Numbered from the stretch's first letter, positions 35,896 through 46,863 are shown. The stretch: DNA of 64,000 nucleotides from Deltaproteobacteria bacterium (GCA_016717595.1 JADKFE010000041.1:15620-79619); one strand, 5' to 3'. Notes: generated by a model not told the origin, from the letters alone. Numbers and translations are program-made.

Positions 35896-37325
35896 TGCCA
35901 CCTCGCCCCCTCGCCCAGTCCCCGCGTAAGGTCTTTGACGGCTTCGGCTTCTGCCAGCGGTCGGTCTCGGCGTTTGTGCAGCCGCGCTCGGTGGAGGACG
36001 TCGCCGCGGTGCTCAGCCGGGCGAGCGAAGAGGGCGTCCGCCTGGGCATGCGCGGCTCGGGGCGCAGCTACGGCGACGCGGCGCTCAACGGCGGCGGGCT
36101 CATCCTCGACATGCGCCACATGGGCCGCGTGCTCTCGTGGGACGCCGAGCGGGGCGTGATCGAGGCCGAGCCCGGGCTCACCATCCGCGAGCTCTGGACC
36201 CGCACTCTGGCCGACGGCTGGTGGCCCCCCGTCGTCTCCGGCACGGCCTGGCCCACCTTGGGCGGCTGCGTGGCGATGAACATCCACGGAAAGAACCACT
36301 TCCGGATGGGCGGGATCAGCGATCACGTCTTAGAGCTCGACCTCATCACCCCCGGCGGCGAGCACGTCACGCTCTCCCCCACCCGCGACCCGGAGCTGTT
36401 CTTCGCCGTGCTCGGCGGCTTCGGCATGTTGGGGGTGGTCACCCGGATCAAGCTCCAGCTCAAGCGGGTGTACTCCGGGCGCCTCAAGGTGCAGCAGTTC
36501 CACACCCCCACCCTGCAGTCCCAGCTTGAGCGTTTTGAGCAGCACACCCAAGACAGCGACTACCTGGTGAGCTGGGTGGACTGCATCACCTCGGGCGCCG
36601 GCCTGGGCCGGGCCCAGATTCACCGGGCGACGTACCTGCACGAGGGCGAAGACCCAGACGGTGTGGCGATGCTGAGCCCCGCCAAGCAGGATCTCCCCGG
36701 GCACATCATGGGCGTGCCCAAGTCCATCGTGCCCAAGCTGCTCAAGCTGTTCTCGTTCAACCTCGGGATGCAGGCCGTGAACCTGGTGAAGTACGCGGCT
36801 TCAGTCGTCGGCTCCACCAAACCTTACCTCCAGGGCCACGCGGCGTTTCACTTCTTGCTCGACTACGTCCCCGAGTTCCGCCAGAGCTACGCCCCCGGCG
36901 GCTTCATCCAGTACCAGCCCTTTGTGCCCAAAGAGGCCGCCCTGCCCGTGCTCACGGAGATCCTGCGCCGCAGCCAGCGCGCGGGCATCGTGAGTTACCT
37001 CGGCGTGCTCAAGCGGTACCGCCCCGACCGCGTCTTGTTGCCCCACGCGCTCGACGGTTACTCCTTGGCCATGGACTTCCCCGTGACCGCCGCCAACAAA
37101 GCCGACCTGTGGCGCCTCTGCGGCGAGCTCTCCGACGTGGTCACCGAGGCCGGCGGGCGCTTTTACCCGGCGAAAGACTCGGTCTTGCGCCCCCAAGACG
37201 TGCAGCGGGCCTGGGGCCAAGATCGGCTGAGCCGCTTCGCCGCCTTACGCCGCCGCGCCGACCCGCGGGGTGTCTTGAGGACCGAGTGGGCCGAGCGTGT
37301 GGGGCTTGATGTCTTCGACCGATGA
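35895..37325 (+). CDS. FAD-linked oxidase, DprE1-like
   Basis: The 476-residue flavoprotein has the PCMH FAD-binding pattern (RGSGRSYGDAALNGGG, then GTAWPTLGGCVAMNIHGKNH) and a C-terminal domain with YAPGGFIQYQPFVP, GRFYPAKDSVL and ADPRGVLRTEWA, as in DprE1 (decaprenylphosphoryl-ribose 2'-oxidase). Length and layout match DprE1 (about 460). Aligning GYSLAMDFP with my memory of the mycobacterial segment puts alanine where the benzothiazinone-reactive cysteine lies. It shares one base with the upstream SDR gene, and the next gene starts inside it. Confidence 0.82.
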   Translation: MPPRPLAQSPRKVFDGFGFCQRSVSAFVQPRSVEDVAAVLSRASEEGVRLGMRGSGRSYGDAALNGGGLILDMRHMGRVLSWDAERGVIEAEPGLTIRELWTRTLADGWWPPVVSGTAWPTLGGCVAMNIHGKNHFRMGGISDHVLELDLITPGGEHVTLSPTRDPELFFAVLGGFGMLGVVTRIKLQLKRVYSGRLKVQQFHTPTLQSQLERFEQHTQDSDYLVSWVDCITSGAGLGRAQIHRATYLHEGEDPDGVAMLSPAKQDLPGHIMGVPKSIVPKLLKLFSFNLGMQAVNLVKYAASVVGSTKPYLQGHAAFHFLLDYVPEFRQSYAPGGFIQYQPFVPKEAALPVLTEILRRSQRAGIVSYLGVLKRYRPDRVLLPHALDGYSLAMDFPVTAANKADLWRLCGELSDVVTEAGGRFYPAKDSVLRPQDVQRAWGQDRLSRFAALRRRADPRGVLRTEWAERVGLDVFDR

Positions 37326-38502
37326 GCCCGGCCTGAGCGCCCGCCGCCGCCCAGAGCCGACGCCGCCCACGGAGCCCGCGCCGAGCGCTCCGACGACGCC
37401 CGAGACGACGCCCCCGCCTCCACGCTTCGCCGCGCTCAAGGCCCGAATCGAGCCCCAGCTCCCGCTGATCGCCTTCTTCGGCGGCTTCGTGTGGGACTCG
37501 GCGACCTTGAGCCGCATCGACAAGCTCACCGACAACCTCATCCTGCTCGGCTACCTGCTCACCTTGGGCGCCCTGCTCGTGGTGCACACCTGGGCCCAGC
37601 GAGATCCCGCCGCCTGGCCCAAGCTCAGCCCCAAGCTCGGCTGGGTGGACTGGCTCATCCAGTTCTTCTACGGCGGCTTGTACAGCGCCTACGTCGTCTT
37701 CTACTTCAAGAGCGCGTCGTTTGGCCGCACGGGCCTGTTCTTGGTGGCGATGCTCGTGCTCATGGTGGCGAACGAGTTCTTCGCCGAGCCCCTGCGCCTC
37801 ACCCGCGCGCGGGTGGCCCTCTACGCCTTGTGCACCTTCTCGTTCTTGTTGTTCTTCATCCCCGTGATGACCGGCTACCTCGGCGTGGGCGTGTTCACCC
37901 TCGCCGCGGTCTTGTCCTTCGGCCTGTCCATGGGCCTCGCGACCTTAATGACCCGCGGTCAGCTACCAGAGACCGCCCGAGACGAGCGCCGCAGCGAGGC
38001 GAAGGCTGTGCTCAGCGTGCTGGGCCTGATGTTTGTGCTCGACTGGATGGGCGTCATCCCCCCGGTGCCCTTGGCGATCCTGGAGTCGGGCTTCTTCCAC
38101 AACGTCGAGCGCAGCGCCAAGGGGGAGTACATCGCCCAGTTTGAGCCCACCTGGCGCCCCTGGCGTAAAGACGACCGCGTCTTCGCCTACCGCCAAGGCG
38201 ACCGCGTGTGGTGCTTCACCGCCATCTTCGCGCCCACGGGCCTAGAGATCAAGGTCTTCCACGTCTGGGAGCGCTGGGATGATGAGGCCGGGGCGTGGGT
38301 CGAGACCAACCGTGTGCCGCTGTCCACCAAAGGCGGCCGCGAAGGCGGCTTCCGCACCTACAGCTTCAAGCGCAGCATCGAGCCCGGCGACTGGCGTGTG
38401 CGCGTCGAGAGCGAACAAGGCCGCGTGCTGAGCACGATGAAGGTGGAGGTCGTCGCCGCCGGAGAAGACCCGCTGATCCTGGAGGAGCGGGTGTTACGGT
38501 GA
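37309..38502 (+). CDS. Multi-pass membrane protein with C-terminal DUF2914 domain
   Basis: The ATG at 37309 overlaps the DprE1-like gene by 17 bases and gives 397 residues. The protein has a Pro/Thr-rich cytoplasmic start, about seven hydrophobic helices (about 45-260), then an extracytoplasmic C-terminal domain. That domain matches the DUF2914 style: VFAYRQGDRVWCFTAIFAP, HVWERWDDEAGAWV and GDWRVRVESEQGRVL. DUF2914 has no assigned biochemical role. Tight packing with the DprE1/E2 pair suggests a shared envelope-polysaccharide function. Confidence 0.75.
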   Translation: MSSTDEPGLSARRRPEPTPPTEPAPSAPTTPETTPPPPRFAALKARIEPQLPLIAFFGGFVWDSATLSRIDKLTDNLILLGYLLTLGALLVVHTWAQRDPAAWPKLSPKLGWVDWLIQFFYGGLYSAYVVFYFKSASFGRTGLFLVAMLVLMVANEFFAEPLRLTRARVALYALCTFSFLLFFIPVMTGYLGVGVFTLAAVLSFGLSMGLATLMTRGQLPETARDERRSEAKAVLSVLGLMFVLDWMGVIPPVPLAILESGFFHNVERSAKGEYIAQFEPTWRPWRKDDRVFAYRQGDRVWCFTAIFAPTGLEIKVFHVWERWDDEAGAWVETNRVPLSTKGGREGGFRTYSFKRSIEPGDWRVRVESEQGRVLSTMKVEVVAAGEDPLILEERVLR

Positions 38503-38528
38503 GGGTGTCTTCCGCCGGAGCCACCCCC

Positions 38529-38939
38529 ATGCCCCTCGTCCTCTTCGCCCTGCTTCAGTCGTTCACCGCCCTCGCCGGAGAGCCTGTCCCCGCCGCGCCC
38601 GCCGAGACGCCGCCCGCCGAGACGCCGCCCGCCGCCCTCAAGGTGTACGAGGGCACGATCCTCAGCCGCAAAGGGGACTCGATCACGCTCACCACCACCG
38701 GGGGCGAGGCGCCGCCGGTCGGGGCGACGGGCACCCTCTCCAAACACATCGTCAAGCAGATGTTCGGGGCTGAGGTGGTCATGTGGCTCACCGTCGCTGA
38801 CGTGAAGGTGAGCGCGGTGGGCAAGACCACGGTGACGCTCACCCTCGTCGAGGAGACGTCGGTGATCACCGTCGATGGCCAGAAGGTCGATCACTTCACC
38901 AAAGACAGCAAGACGCGGCTGGAGTGGGCCGCGCCTTGA
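38529..38939 (+). CDS. Small exported protein of unknown function
   Basis: The 136-residue protein starts at ATG 38529 with a signal peptide (MPLVLFALLQSFTALA, probable cleavage before GEP), then a Pro/Ala linker with repeated AETPP units. The rest is a beta-rich domain of about 90 residues (YEGTILSRKGDSITLTTTG). The alternating hydrophobic pattern resembles an SH3-like or OB-like fold, but I do not recognise a family. It is the last gene of the DprE-like operon and ends 16 bases from the convergent glycosyltransferase. Confidence 0.6.
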   Translation: MPLVLFALLQSFTALAGEPVPAAPAETPPAETPPAALKVYEGTILSRKGDSITLTTTGGEAPPVGATGTLSKHIVKQMFGAEVVMWLTVADVKVSAVGKTTVTLTLVEETSVITVDGQKVDHFTKDSKTRLEWAAP

Positions 38940-38955
38940 GCGGCGGGGCGCGCGC

Positions 38956-40080
<1,125 letters not shown>

Positions 40081-40225
40081 CCGAACCTCCTGATGCCCCC
40101 TCTATCCCGCCGACGAGCCCTCGCGGAGCCGGGCGAGGCCCCAGGGAAAACGCGCGTAACTCCATAGGCGGCTTAGCGTTCGCGTCGTGTTAACCTTATG
40201 AGCGGACCTCTGCGCCAAAGGTCGG

Positions 40226-41593
40226 ATGCTCGCCCTCCTCCACTTTCTGCTCACGCCGACCGCCCAAGCGGCCTGCCCGAGCCGCCTCACGGCGGAGGCG
40301 CTCGACGCCCGCCTGCTCGCCGCCCAAGACCCCGTCGTGTACGCTGAGCCCGCCGCTGAGGCCACCTTAGAGGAGCTAGAGGCCCTGCTCCGCGGCGGAT
40401 GTGTTGACGGCCCGGTGCCCAAGTCTAGCCTCGCCGCGCTCTTCCTCGCCCAAGGCGCCTACGAGACCTTACGGCCCGGCGGAGATCCCGTCGCCGCGAG
40501 CCTCGCGTATGACCGCGCCGCCGCGCTACACGCCGCCCCCGAGCCCGCCTATGGCGCGGACGTGCGCGACGCCTTGGCCAAAGCCAGCGGCCCCCGCGCC
40601 ACGGGCACCCTGGATCTATGGCCCCAAGGCGCCACCGGGCCGATCTACCTCGACGGCGAGGCGCTCTCGGCCTTGGGCGAACACCCGGCCCCCTCCGGCG
40701 TTCACCTCGTGCAGTGGACCACCGGCGACGGCGCCTGGACCGGCGAGTGGGTGGAGCTTCGCCCCGGCAAGCTCGTGACCGTGGGCGAGCGCCCAGCGCC
40801 GACGATCATCGTGCGGGAGCTGCCGCCGGAGCCTAGCGCCCCAGCGGTCACCGAGGTCACCCCCGCGGAGACCCCAACGATCACCGAGCCCACGAAGCCC
40901 GTCGCGCAGGTCGCCCAATCCACCGCCCCGATCCCGCCGCCGCCGCCGCCCCGGCCCCTTGGCCTCACCGTCACCCTCGGCGCCGAGCTCGCGCGCTACA
41001 CCGGCCTGCTCCACGCCACCCCGGCCTCCTTTGACTACGTCCACCCCCGCGGCGGCCTCATCGGCGCCGTGCGTTACGGCCAGCGGGGCTACGTCGAGCT
41101 CACGAGCCACCTCGCCCCAGCCAGCCCCGTCGCCTTGCCCGATGAGATGACGATCGTGGGCGTCCCCCGCGTCGGCGGCCCCCATCAGCTCGGCCTCGGC
41201 GGCGGTGTGCGCCTCGGCGAGACCTGGGGCGGCGAGCTCGGCCTAGGCGCCTTGGCGGTCTGGGCGCCGTCGATGGCCCTCGTGCTCGCCGATGATCTGC
41301 GCCACAACGCCACCTTAGGCACCACCCGCGCCGTCGGCCCCGAGCTTCGCGGCGCGCTCATCGCGAAGGGCCAGGTCACCGTCAAGCTCCAAGGCCGCGC
41401 CGCCTGGCTGCACGCCGCCGACGCCGCCCCCCGCTGGCTCAGCGAGGCCGGGCTCAGCGTCACCCTGCCGGTGAGCCCGATCTTCGCCCCGGCCATGTCC
41501 ATAGACGTCGGCCACATCGGCCCAGAGTCCGGCGGCCCAGACGAGCAGCTCGTGTGGACCCGCGCCTGGGGAGGTGTTCAATGCTCGTTCTGA
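40226..41593 (+). CDS. Exported protein with PEGA-like and predicted outer-membrane barrel regions
   Basis: The 455-residue protein has a signal peptide (MLALLHFLLTPTAQA, cleavage before ACPS), a helical N-terminal region with two cysteines, a PEGA-like beta segment (about 130-195), a Pro/Thr/Glu linker (about 200-245) and a C-terminal region of about 200 residues with amphipathic strands (ARYTGLL, RYGQRGYVELTSHL, GGGVRLGETWGGELGLGAL). The last part suits a small outer-membrane barrel; this is a guess from composition. It overlaps the next lipoprotein gene by 13 bases, and a kinase follows, so the three form one operon. Confidence 0.65.
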   Translation: MLALLHFLLTPTAQAACPSRLTAEALDARLLAAQDPVVYAEPAAEATLEELEALLRGGCVDGPVPKSSLAALFLAQGAYETLRPGGDPVAASLAYDRAAALHAAPEPAYGADVRDALAKASGPRATGTLDLWPQGATGPIYLDGEALSALGEHPAPSGVHLVQWTTGDGAWTGEWVELRPGKLVTVGERPAPTIIVRELPPEPSAPAVTEVTPAETPTITEPTKPVAQVAQSTAPIPPPPPPRPLGLTVTLGAELARYTGLLHATPASFDYVHPRGGLIGAVRYGQRGYVELTSHLAPASPVALPDEMTIVGVPRVGGPHQLGLGGGVRLGETWGGELGLGALAVWAPSMALVLADDLRHNATLGTTRAVGPELRGALIAKGQVTVKLQGRAAWLHAADAAPRWLSEAGLSVTLPVSPIFAPAMSIDVGHIGPESGGPDEQLVWTRAWGGVQCSF

Positions 41594-44500
41594 TGGCGCT
41601 TGTGGCCTGCATCGGCCAGCTCAGCCCCGTAGACACCGACGAGGACGGCTTCACCATCGCCACCGGCGACTGTCTCGAGGGCGACGCCGCGGTGTACCCC
41701 GGCGCCGAGGAGCGCTGGTACGACGGCCTCGATCAAGACTGTGACGGCAATGACGCCGATCAGGACGGCGACGGGTTCATCCCCGAGGCCTACGCCGCAC
41801 AGTTTCCCGACTGGCAGCGCCGCTTCATCGGCCACGCCGATCTCGGCCTCGGCGACTGCTGGGACGAGGGTGAGACCGCCCCGCCCGACGCCTTGGAGAC
41901 CGTCACGCTCCGAGGGGCGGACATCTACCCCGGCGCGGCGGACGCCTGGTATGACGGCGTTGATCAGAACTGCGACGGCGCGAGCGACTTCGATCAAGAC
42001 GGCGACGGCTACAACAGCGCCTACGACGCCGACGTTGATGGGCTCGTCGGCGACGACTGCGCCGACGGCTCCCCCAACGACCCGATCCCCAAAGACACCT
42101 GCACCGACGCGCCCCTGCCCGCCCTGCCCCCCAACCAGATCTTCCCCGGCGCTCAAGAGACCTGGTACGACGGCGTCGATCAGGACTGCGACGGCCAAGA
42201 CGACTTCGATCAAGACGGCGACGGCTTTCGCGTCTGTGAGGAGTGTGGCGACACCGACCCCACGGTGAAGCCCAACGACGCCCCGGAGCTCTGGGGCGAC
42301 TGCCTCGACCAGAACTGCGACGGCAACGACGGCGATCAAGACGGCGACGGCTTCTTGCCCGAGGGCTATGACAGCACCTGCCCCGACTGGGCCACCCTCA
42401 ACCCCAGCCGCGCGTTGGGCGACTGTTACGACAGCCTCACCGAGGCCCTCCCCGGCGGCGGCCCCCTCAACGGCCTCACCGCCCCTGCCCCGGGCGCGGT
42501 GTTTCCCGGCGCCACCGACGCCCCCTACGACGGCGTAGACGCCGCCTGTGACGGTGATCTCGGCGAGTTTGACGCCGACGCCGACGGCTACGACAGCGCC
42601 GCGCAGCTAGGCTACGACGGCCAGCCCGCCGGGCTCGACTGTGATGACGACGAGGCGCTGGTGAGCCCCGGGGCCCTGGAGTCCTGCGGCGGCGTCGATG
42701 AAGACTGTGACGGATCGACGGATGAGCCCGACGCCGAGGGCTGCGCCGACCACTTCCGCGATGAGGACGGCGACGGCTACGGCGTCGGCGCCGCGTCTTG
42801 CCTCTGCGCCGCCGAGGCGCCCCTCACCGCGACCACCTCCGGCGACTGTGATGACGCCGACGCCACCCTCTCCCCCGGCGCCGTCGAGGTCTGCGACGCC
42901 TCGGACCGTGACGAAGACTGCGACGGCTACACCGACAACGACGACCTCGGCGCCACGCCCCGGGCCACCTATTACCCCGACGTAGACGGCGACAGCTACG
43001 GGGACAAAGCCTCGGGAGGCAAGTCCCTCTGCGAGACCGAAGGGGTCTACACCACGACCACCCGCACCGACTGTGACGACGCGCGGGCCGATGTGAACCC
43101 CGCCGGGCAAGAGGTCTGTGACGCCGCCAACGCGGATGAGGACTGCGACACCGTCTCCGATGACGACGACGCCAGCGCCTCGGGCGAGGTTCGCCACCAC
43201 AAAGACAACGACGGCGACGGCTACGGCGACCGCGCGGACGGCGGCCAGCTCCGCTGCGATCCCAACGGCACCTACGTCGTCACCAACAAAGAAGACTGCG
43301 ACGACACCGACGCCAACATCTCCCCCGCCGCCACAGAGGAGTGTGACGAGTACAACACAGACGAGGACTGCGACGGCCTCGAGGACGACGACGACCCCAA
43401 CGTAGACCTCAGCGCCGGGCTCACCTACCACCCCGACGCCGACGGCGACAGCTACGGCGCCAGCGACGAGGGCCGCCTGCTCTGTGACCCCAACGAGACC
43501 TACGACACCCTCGACGCCCGCGACTGTGATGACTCCCGCGCCACGATCAACCCCGCGGCCACTGAAGAGTGTGACGCGCTCAACCTAGACGAGGACTGCG
43601 ACGGCCTCGCCGATGACGACGACTCTACCGCGCGCTCCGGCGGCAAGACCAAGTCCTACCCCGACGCCGACGCCGACGGCTACGGCGACGAGACGAGCTC
43701 CGGGATTCTGCGCTGCGATCCCGACGAGGACGGCTACGTCTTGGACAACAACGACTGTGATGATGGCGACGCCGCGGTGAGCCCCGACGCCCAGGAGGTC
43801 TGTGACGCCGCGAACACCGACGAGGACTGTGACGGCCTCACCGACGACAACGACACCAGCGCCTCCACCTCAAGCAAGCTCACCCACTACGCCGACGACG
43901 ACAGCGACGGCTACGGCGACCCAGCCGTGAGCACCCAGCGCTGTGACACCAACGCCGCCTGGCCCACCACCACCGCCGGAGACTGTGACGATCTCGACGC
44001 CTCGAGCTCCCCAGCGGCCCTCGACTACTGCGCGGATGGCCTCGACCAAGACTGCGACGACGCCGTTGACGAGGGCAACACCACCGAGGGCGCCTGCTAC
44101 AGCGGCGGCGAGCTGGCGCTGAGCGAGCTGATGATCGATCCTTCCGCGCTGGGCGACCCCAACGGCGAGTGGCTGGAGCTGTGGAACCTAAGCGCCGATG
44201 ATCTCAACCTACGCGGCCTCGTGATCGCACAATCCCACACCAGCGGCGACGCCGAGTTTGTGATCGCCGATGACCTCGACCTCCTCTCGGGGACGGCCGC
44301 CGTCCTCTGTTACGACGACGCGGCCTTGGGCGCGGCGTGTGACTACGTCTACGGCAGCGACTACGGCTTAGAGAGCCCCTTCGGCGAGAGCTTCGACCCC
44401 AGCTTTGTGCTCACCAGCGACGCGAGCGCCACCTACACTCTGCGCTTCACCGGCGTCGATTACCCCACGGTCACCCTCGACACGGTGAGCCCCGACGCCC

Positions 44501-44691
44501 GCACGAGCCCCAGCGGCGGCTGGCCGACGCCCTCAGCCGGCTACAGCCTCGAGCTCTCCAAAAACCACCTCAACGCCGCCGACAATGACTCCGGCGCGCG
44601 CTGGTGCCGCACGACCGCCACCGCCTACACCACCAGCGGCTCCCTGAAGGATTACGGGACGCCGGGCGCCACCAACGTCTGCGCGAAGTGA
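41581..44691 (+). CDS. Large lipoprotein with twelve MopE-type repeats and a C-terminal lamin-tail domain
   Basis: ATG 41581 gives 1036 residues beginning with a lipoprotein signal (MLVLMALVACIG). I count twelve acidic repeats with DQDGDG or DADGD calcium-loop-like cores and D(Q/E/N)DCDG ends. The first five carry long inserts between the cores. The last 195 residues form a lamin-tail (LTD) domain: LALSELMIDPSALGDPNGEW, LELWNLSADDLNLRGL and the closing GTPGATN motif. LTD domains in bacteria occur on secreted or surface proteins. The downstream kinase starts two bases after the stop codon. Metal binding by the repeats is inferred from family. Confidence 0.85.
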   Translation: MLVLMALVACIGQLSPVDTDEDGFTIATGDCLEGDAAVYPGAEERWYDGLDQDCDGNDADQDGDGFIPEAYAAQFPDWQRRFIGHADLGLGDCWDEGETAPPDALETVTLRGADIYPGAADAWYDGVDQNCDGASDFDQDGDGYNSAYDADVDGLVGDDCADGSPNDPIPKDTCTDAPLPALPPNQIFPGAQETWYDGVDQDCDGQDDFDQDGDGFRVCEECGDTDPTVKPNDAPELWGDCLDQNCDGNDGDQDGDGFLPEGYDSTCPDWATLNPSRALGDCYDSLTEALPGGGPLNGLTAPAPGAVFPGATDAPYDGVDAACDGDLGEFDADADGYDSAAQLGYDGQPAGLDCDDDEALVSPGALESCGGVDEDCDGSTDEPDAEGCADHFRDEDGDGYGVGAASCLCAAEAPLTATTSGDCDDADATLSPGAVEVCDASDRDEDCDGYTDNDDLGATPRATYYPDVDGDSYGDKASGGKSLCETEGVYTTTTRTDCDDARADVNPAGQEVCDAANADEDCDTVSDDDDASASGEVRHHKDNDGDGYGDRADGGQLRCDPNGTYVVTNKEDCDDTDANISPAATEECDEYNTDEDCDGLEDDDDPNVDLSAGLTYHPDADGDSYGASDEGRLLCDPNETYDTLDARDCDDSRATINPAATEECDALNLDEDCDGLADDDDSTARSGGKTKSYPDADADGYGDETSSGILRCDPDEDGYVLDNNDCDDGDAAVSPDAQEVCDAANTDEDCDGLTDDNDTSASTSSKLTHYADDDSDGYGDPAVSTQRCDTNAAWPTTTAGDCDDLDASSSPAALDYCADGLDQDCDDAVDEGNTTEGACYSGGELALSELMIDPSALGDPNGEWLELWNLSADDLNLRGLVIAQSHTSGDAEFVIADDLDLLSGTAAVLCYDDAALGAACDYVYGSDYGLESPFGESFDPSFVLTSDASATYTLRFTGVDYPTVTLDTVSPDARTSPSGGWPTPSAGYSLELSKNHLNAADNDSGARWCRTTATAYTTSGSLKDYGTPGATNVCAK

Positions 44692-44693
44692 CC

Positions 44694-46274
44694 ATGACCC
44701 CGACGCCCGCCCTCCCCGACGACATCGAGCTGCTGGAGCGCCTCGGCGAGGGCACCTTCGGCCAGGTGTTCTCCGCGCGCCTCAACGAAGGCCCCCTGCA
44801 GCGCACCGTCGTGCTCAAGGTGCTCAAGGCCGACTGGATGGGCCACGCCGAGGTCGCGGGACGCGCCCGGGACGAGGCCGCCCTGCTCTCACGCCTGAGC
44901 CACGACAACATCGTCCGTGTGGAGTCTCTGACCACCTGGCGCGGCCGCCTCACCGTGGTCATGGAGCACATTCAGGGCCTCACCTTAGACAAGGTCCTGC
45001 GTGAGAACGGCCCCTTGCCCACCTCGACGGCGTTGGAGGTCATCGCCCGGGTCGCCTCCGCCATCGACGCCGCGTACAACGCCGTGCCCCCCGGCGAGAT
45101 GCGCCCGCTGCGGGTCATTCACCGCGACATCAAGCCCTCCAACATCTTGATCTCCTTGACCGGCGGCGTGAAGGTGCTCGACTTTGGCACCGCCCGGGGC
45201 GAGTTCGACAGCCGCGAGGCCTCCACCCAGCTCGTGCAGATCGGCTCGCCGATGTACATGGCGCCGGAGTGTTTTGACGGCGACCCGCCCACCCCCGAGG
45301 TGGACGTCTACGCCATGGGCGCCACCCTGTTTGAGCTGATCAGCGGGCAACGCCTGGGCCGCCTCTCGGTGAAGCCCCACCTGTTCGCGAAGGCCCTGCC
45401 CGAGCGCCTCGCCGCCCTGAACCCGCCGGACGTGCCCGATGAGGCCGCCCGCGCCGCGCTGCGAGACCTGGTGGGCCGCCTCTTGCGGTACGACCCCGAG
45501 CGCCGCCCCACCGCCGCCGACGTGCGCCGCCTCACCCGCGAGTTTCTGCTGCGCAGCCCCGTGCGCGCCACGCCGCTCGATCAGTACGCCGAGCTCGTCA
45601 TCGAGCCCCTCTACCGCAACCGCCCCATCGCCGTGCCGTCCATCGTCGAGGACGACAGCGACGTGCTCAGCGGCCCCGCGCCGTCGATGCAGACGCCCCC
45701 CCTGGACCTCCCGCCGCCGATGTTGGTGGAGGCCAGCGCGCCGCCCGCCCAGCACCCGCGCTGGCTGCTGGTGCCCACGGCCGTCATCGGCGTGACCTTG
45801 GGCCTGGTCTCGGCGATCTTTGTGTCCCTCGACAAGAAGCCGGCGCTGCCTGAAGAGGCCTTGCCCCCAGAGCGCGCCGTCGTGGTCGCGCCGCCCGAGC
45901 CAGAGCCGGTGACGACGGCCAAGGTCGAGCCTACGCCCGCGCCCGCGCCCAAGGTCGAGCCCCCGCCGGTCACCAAGCTTGAGCCCAAGACCGAGCCCAA
46001 GACCGAGCCCAAGGTCGAGCCGAAACCAGCCCCCAAGGCCCCGCCCGCGCAGGTTGAGGTCAACCTTCGCAGCAAACCCGCCGGGGCCACGGTGAGCCTC
46101 GCCGGGGTGTCGGTGAAGCTGCCCAAGCCGGGCGTCACCTTGCCCGAGGGCCGCCACACGGCGAAGGTCAGCTTCTCAGATCCGGCCGCCGAGGGCGTCT
46201 GCTCCGTGCAGATCGTGCCCGGCGGGGTCTACACCTTCACCGTGGACGCCTCAGGCGCCGTCATTTGCCCGTAA
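44694..46274 (+). CDS. Membrane-anchored Ser/Thr protein kinase
   Basis: The 526-residue protein has an N-terminal Hanks-type kinase domain (about 10-285): GEGTFGQVF loop, lysine in VLKVLKA, HRDIKPSNIL, DFG and MAPE motifs all intact. A single transmembrane helix follows at about 358-380 (LLVPTAVIGVTLGLVSAIFV). The extracytoplasmic part is a Pro/Glu/Lys linker with KTEPK repeats and a PEGA-like beta domain (VNLRSKPAGATVSLAGVSVK). The outer domain may sense the envelope state or the upstream exported partners. The last 14 bases overlap the convergent bioY gene. Confidence 0.88.
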   Translation: MTPTPALPDDIELLERLGEGTFGQVFSARLNEGPLQRTVVLKVLKADWMGHAEVAGRARDEAALLSRLSHDNIVRVESLTTWRGRLTVVMEHIQGLTLDKVLRENGPLPTSTALEVIARVASAIDAAYNAVPPGEMRPLRVIHRDIKPSNILISLTGGVKVLDFGTARGEFDSREASTQLVQIGSPMYMAPECFDGDPPTPEVDVYAMGATLFELISGQRLGRLSVKPHLFAKALPERLAALNPPDVPDEAARAALRDLVGRLLRYDPERRPTAADVRRLTREFLLRSPVRATPLDQYAELVIEPLYRNRPIAVPSIVEDDSDVLSGPAPSMQTPPLDLPPPMLVEASAPPAQHPRWLLVPTAVIGVTLGLVSAIFVSLDKKPALPEEALPPERAVVVAPPEPEPVTTAKVEPTPAPAPKVEPPPVTKLEPKTEPKTEPKVEPKPAPKAPPAQVEVNLRSKPAGATVSLAGVSVKLPKPGVTLPEGRHTAKVSFSDPAAEGVCSVQIVPGGVYTFTVDASGAVICP

Positions 46275-46863
46275 AACGCTCGATGAGCTTCCAGGCGCCG
46301 GGCAGAAGACCCGCGGCCAGCGCCGTCTTCACGAGATCGCCGGGGATGAACGGCAGCCAACCGCGCGCGGCGGCCTCACCCAACGAGTAGCCCTGGGTGA
46401 CCATGAGCCCGATCACGCCGCAGGTGAAGATGAGCAGGCTGCCGGCCTGAACGCTCAGAAACGCGGTGAGGGGGCGGCGGTCGGTCTGGCGCTCGGCCAA
46501 GGCGCCGATCACCGCGGCGGAGGCCACGAAGCCGACGAGGTAGCCGAAGGTGGCGCCAAACGCGTAGTCTACGCCGGACTCACCGCCCGCGTAGAACGGC
46601 AGGCCCACAGCGCCCAGGACCGCGTACAGCGCCATCGAGAGCGCGCCGCGGCGGCTGCCCAAGGACGCGCCCACCAAGGCCACGCCGAAGGTCTGGCCGG
46701 TGATCGGCACCGGGGTGAAGGGCAGCGGGATACGCACCTGGGCGGCGGCGGCCACGAGCAAGGCGCCGCCGATCACCAGAGCGGCGTCACGCCAGCGCAC
46801 CTCGGGGAGCACAAGGTCGGTGAGCACGCCGACGGGGCGGGCCGTAGGGTTCATTGAGGTCAT
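46261..46863 (-). CDS. bioY: Biotin transporter S component BioY
   Basis: The 200-residue protein has six hydrophobic helices and the BioY pattern: RIPLPFTPVPITGQTFGV, LGSRRGALSMALYAVLGAVG, LPFYAGGESG and GWLPFIPGDLVKTALAA. It binds biotin and works alone or with an ECF module; no bioM/bioN genes are next to it. GGAGAG precedes ATG 46863. The convergent kinase gene overlaps its end by 14 bases. Confidence 0.92.
   Translation of the reverse strand: MTSMNPTARPVGVLTDLVLPEVRWRDAALVIGGALLVAAAAQVRIPLPFTPVPITGQTFGVALVGASLGSRRGALSMALYAVLGAVGLPFYAGGESGVDYAFGATFGYLVGFVASAAVIGALAERQTDRRPLTAFLSVQAGSLLIFTCGVIGLMVTQGYSLGEAAARGWLPFIPGDLVKTALAAGLLPGAWKLIERFTGK

Noticed and set aside
42607..43431. Minus-strand Val/Gly-rich frame over the large MopE gene
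   Set aside because: Same shadow effect of Asp-rich repeats; no start context and no recognisable domain.
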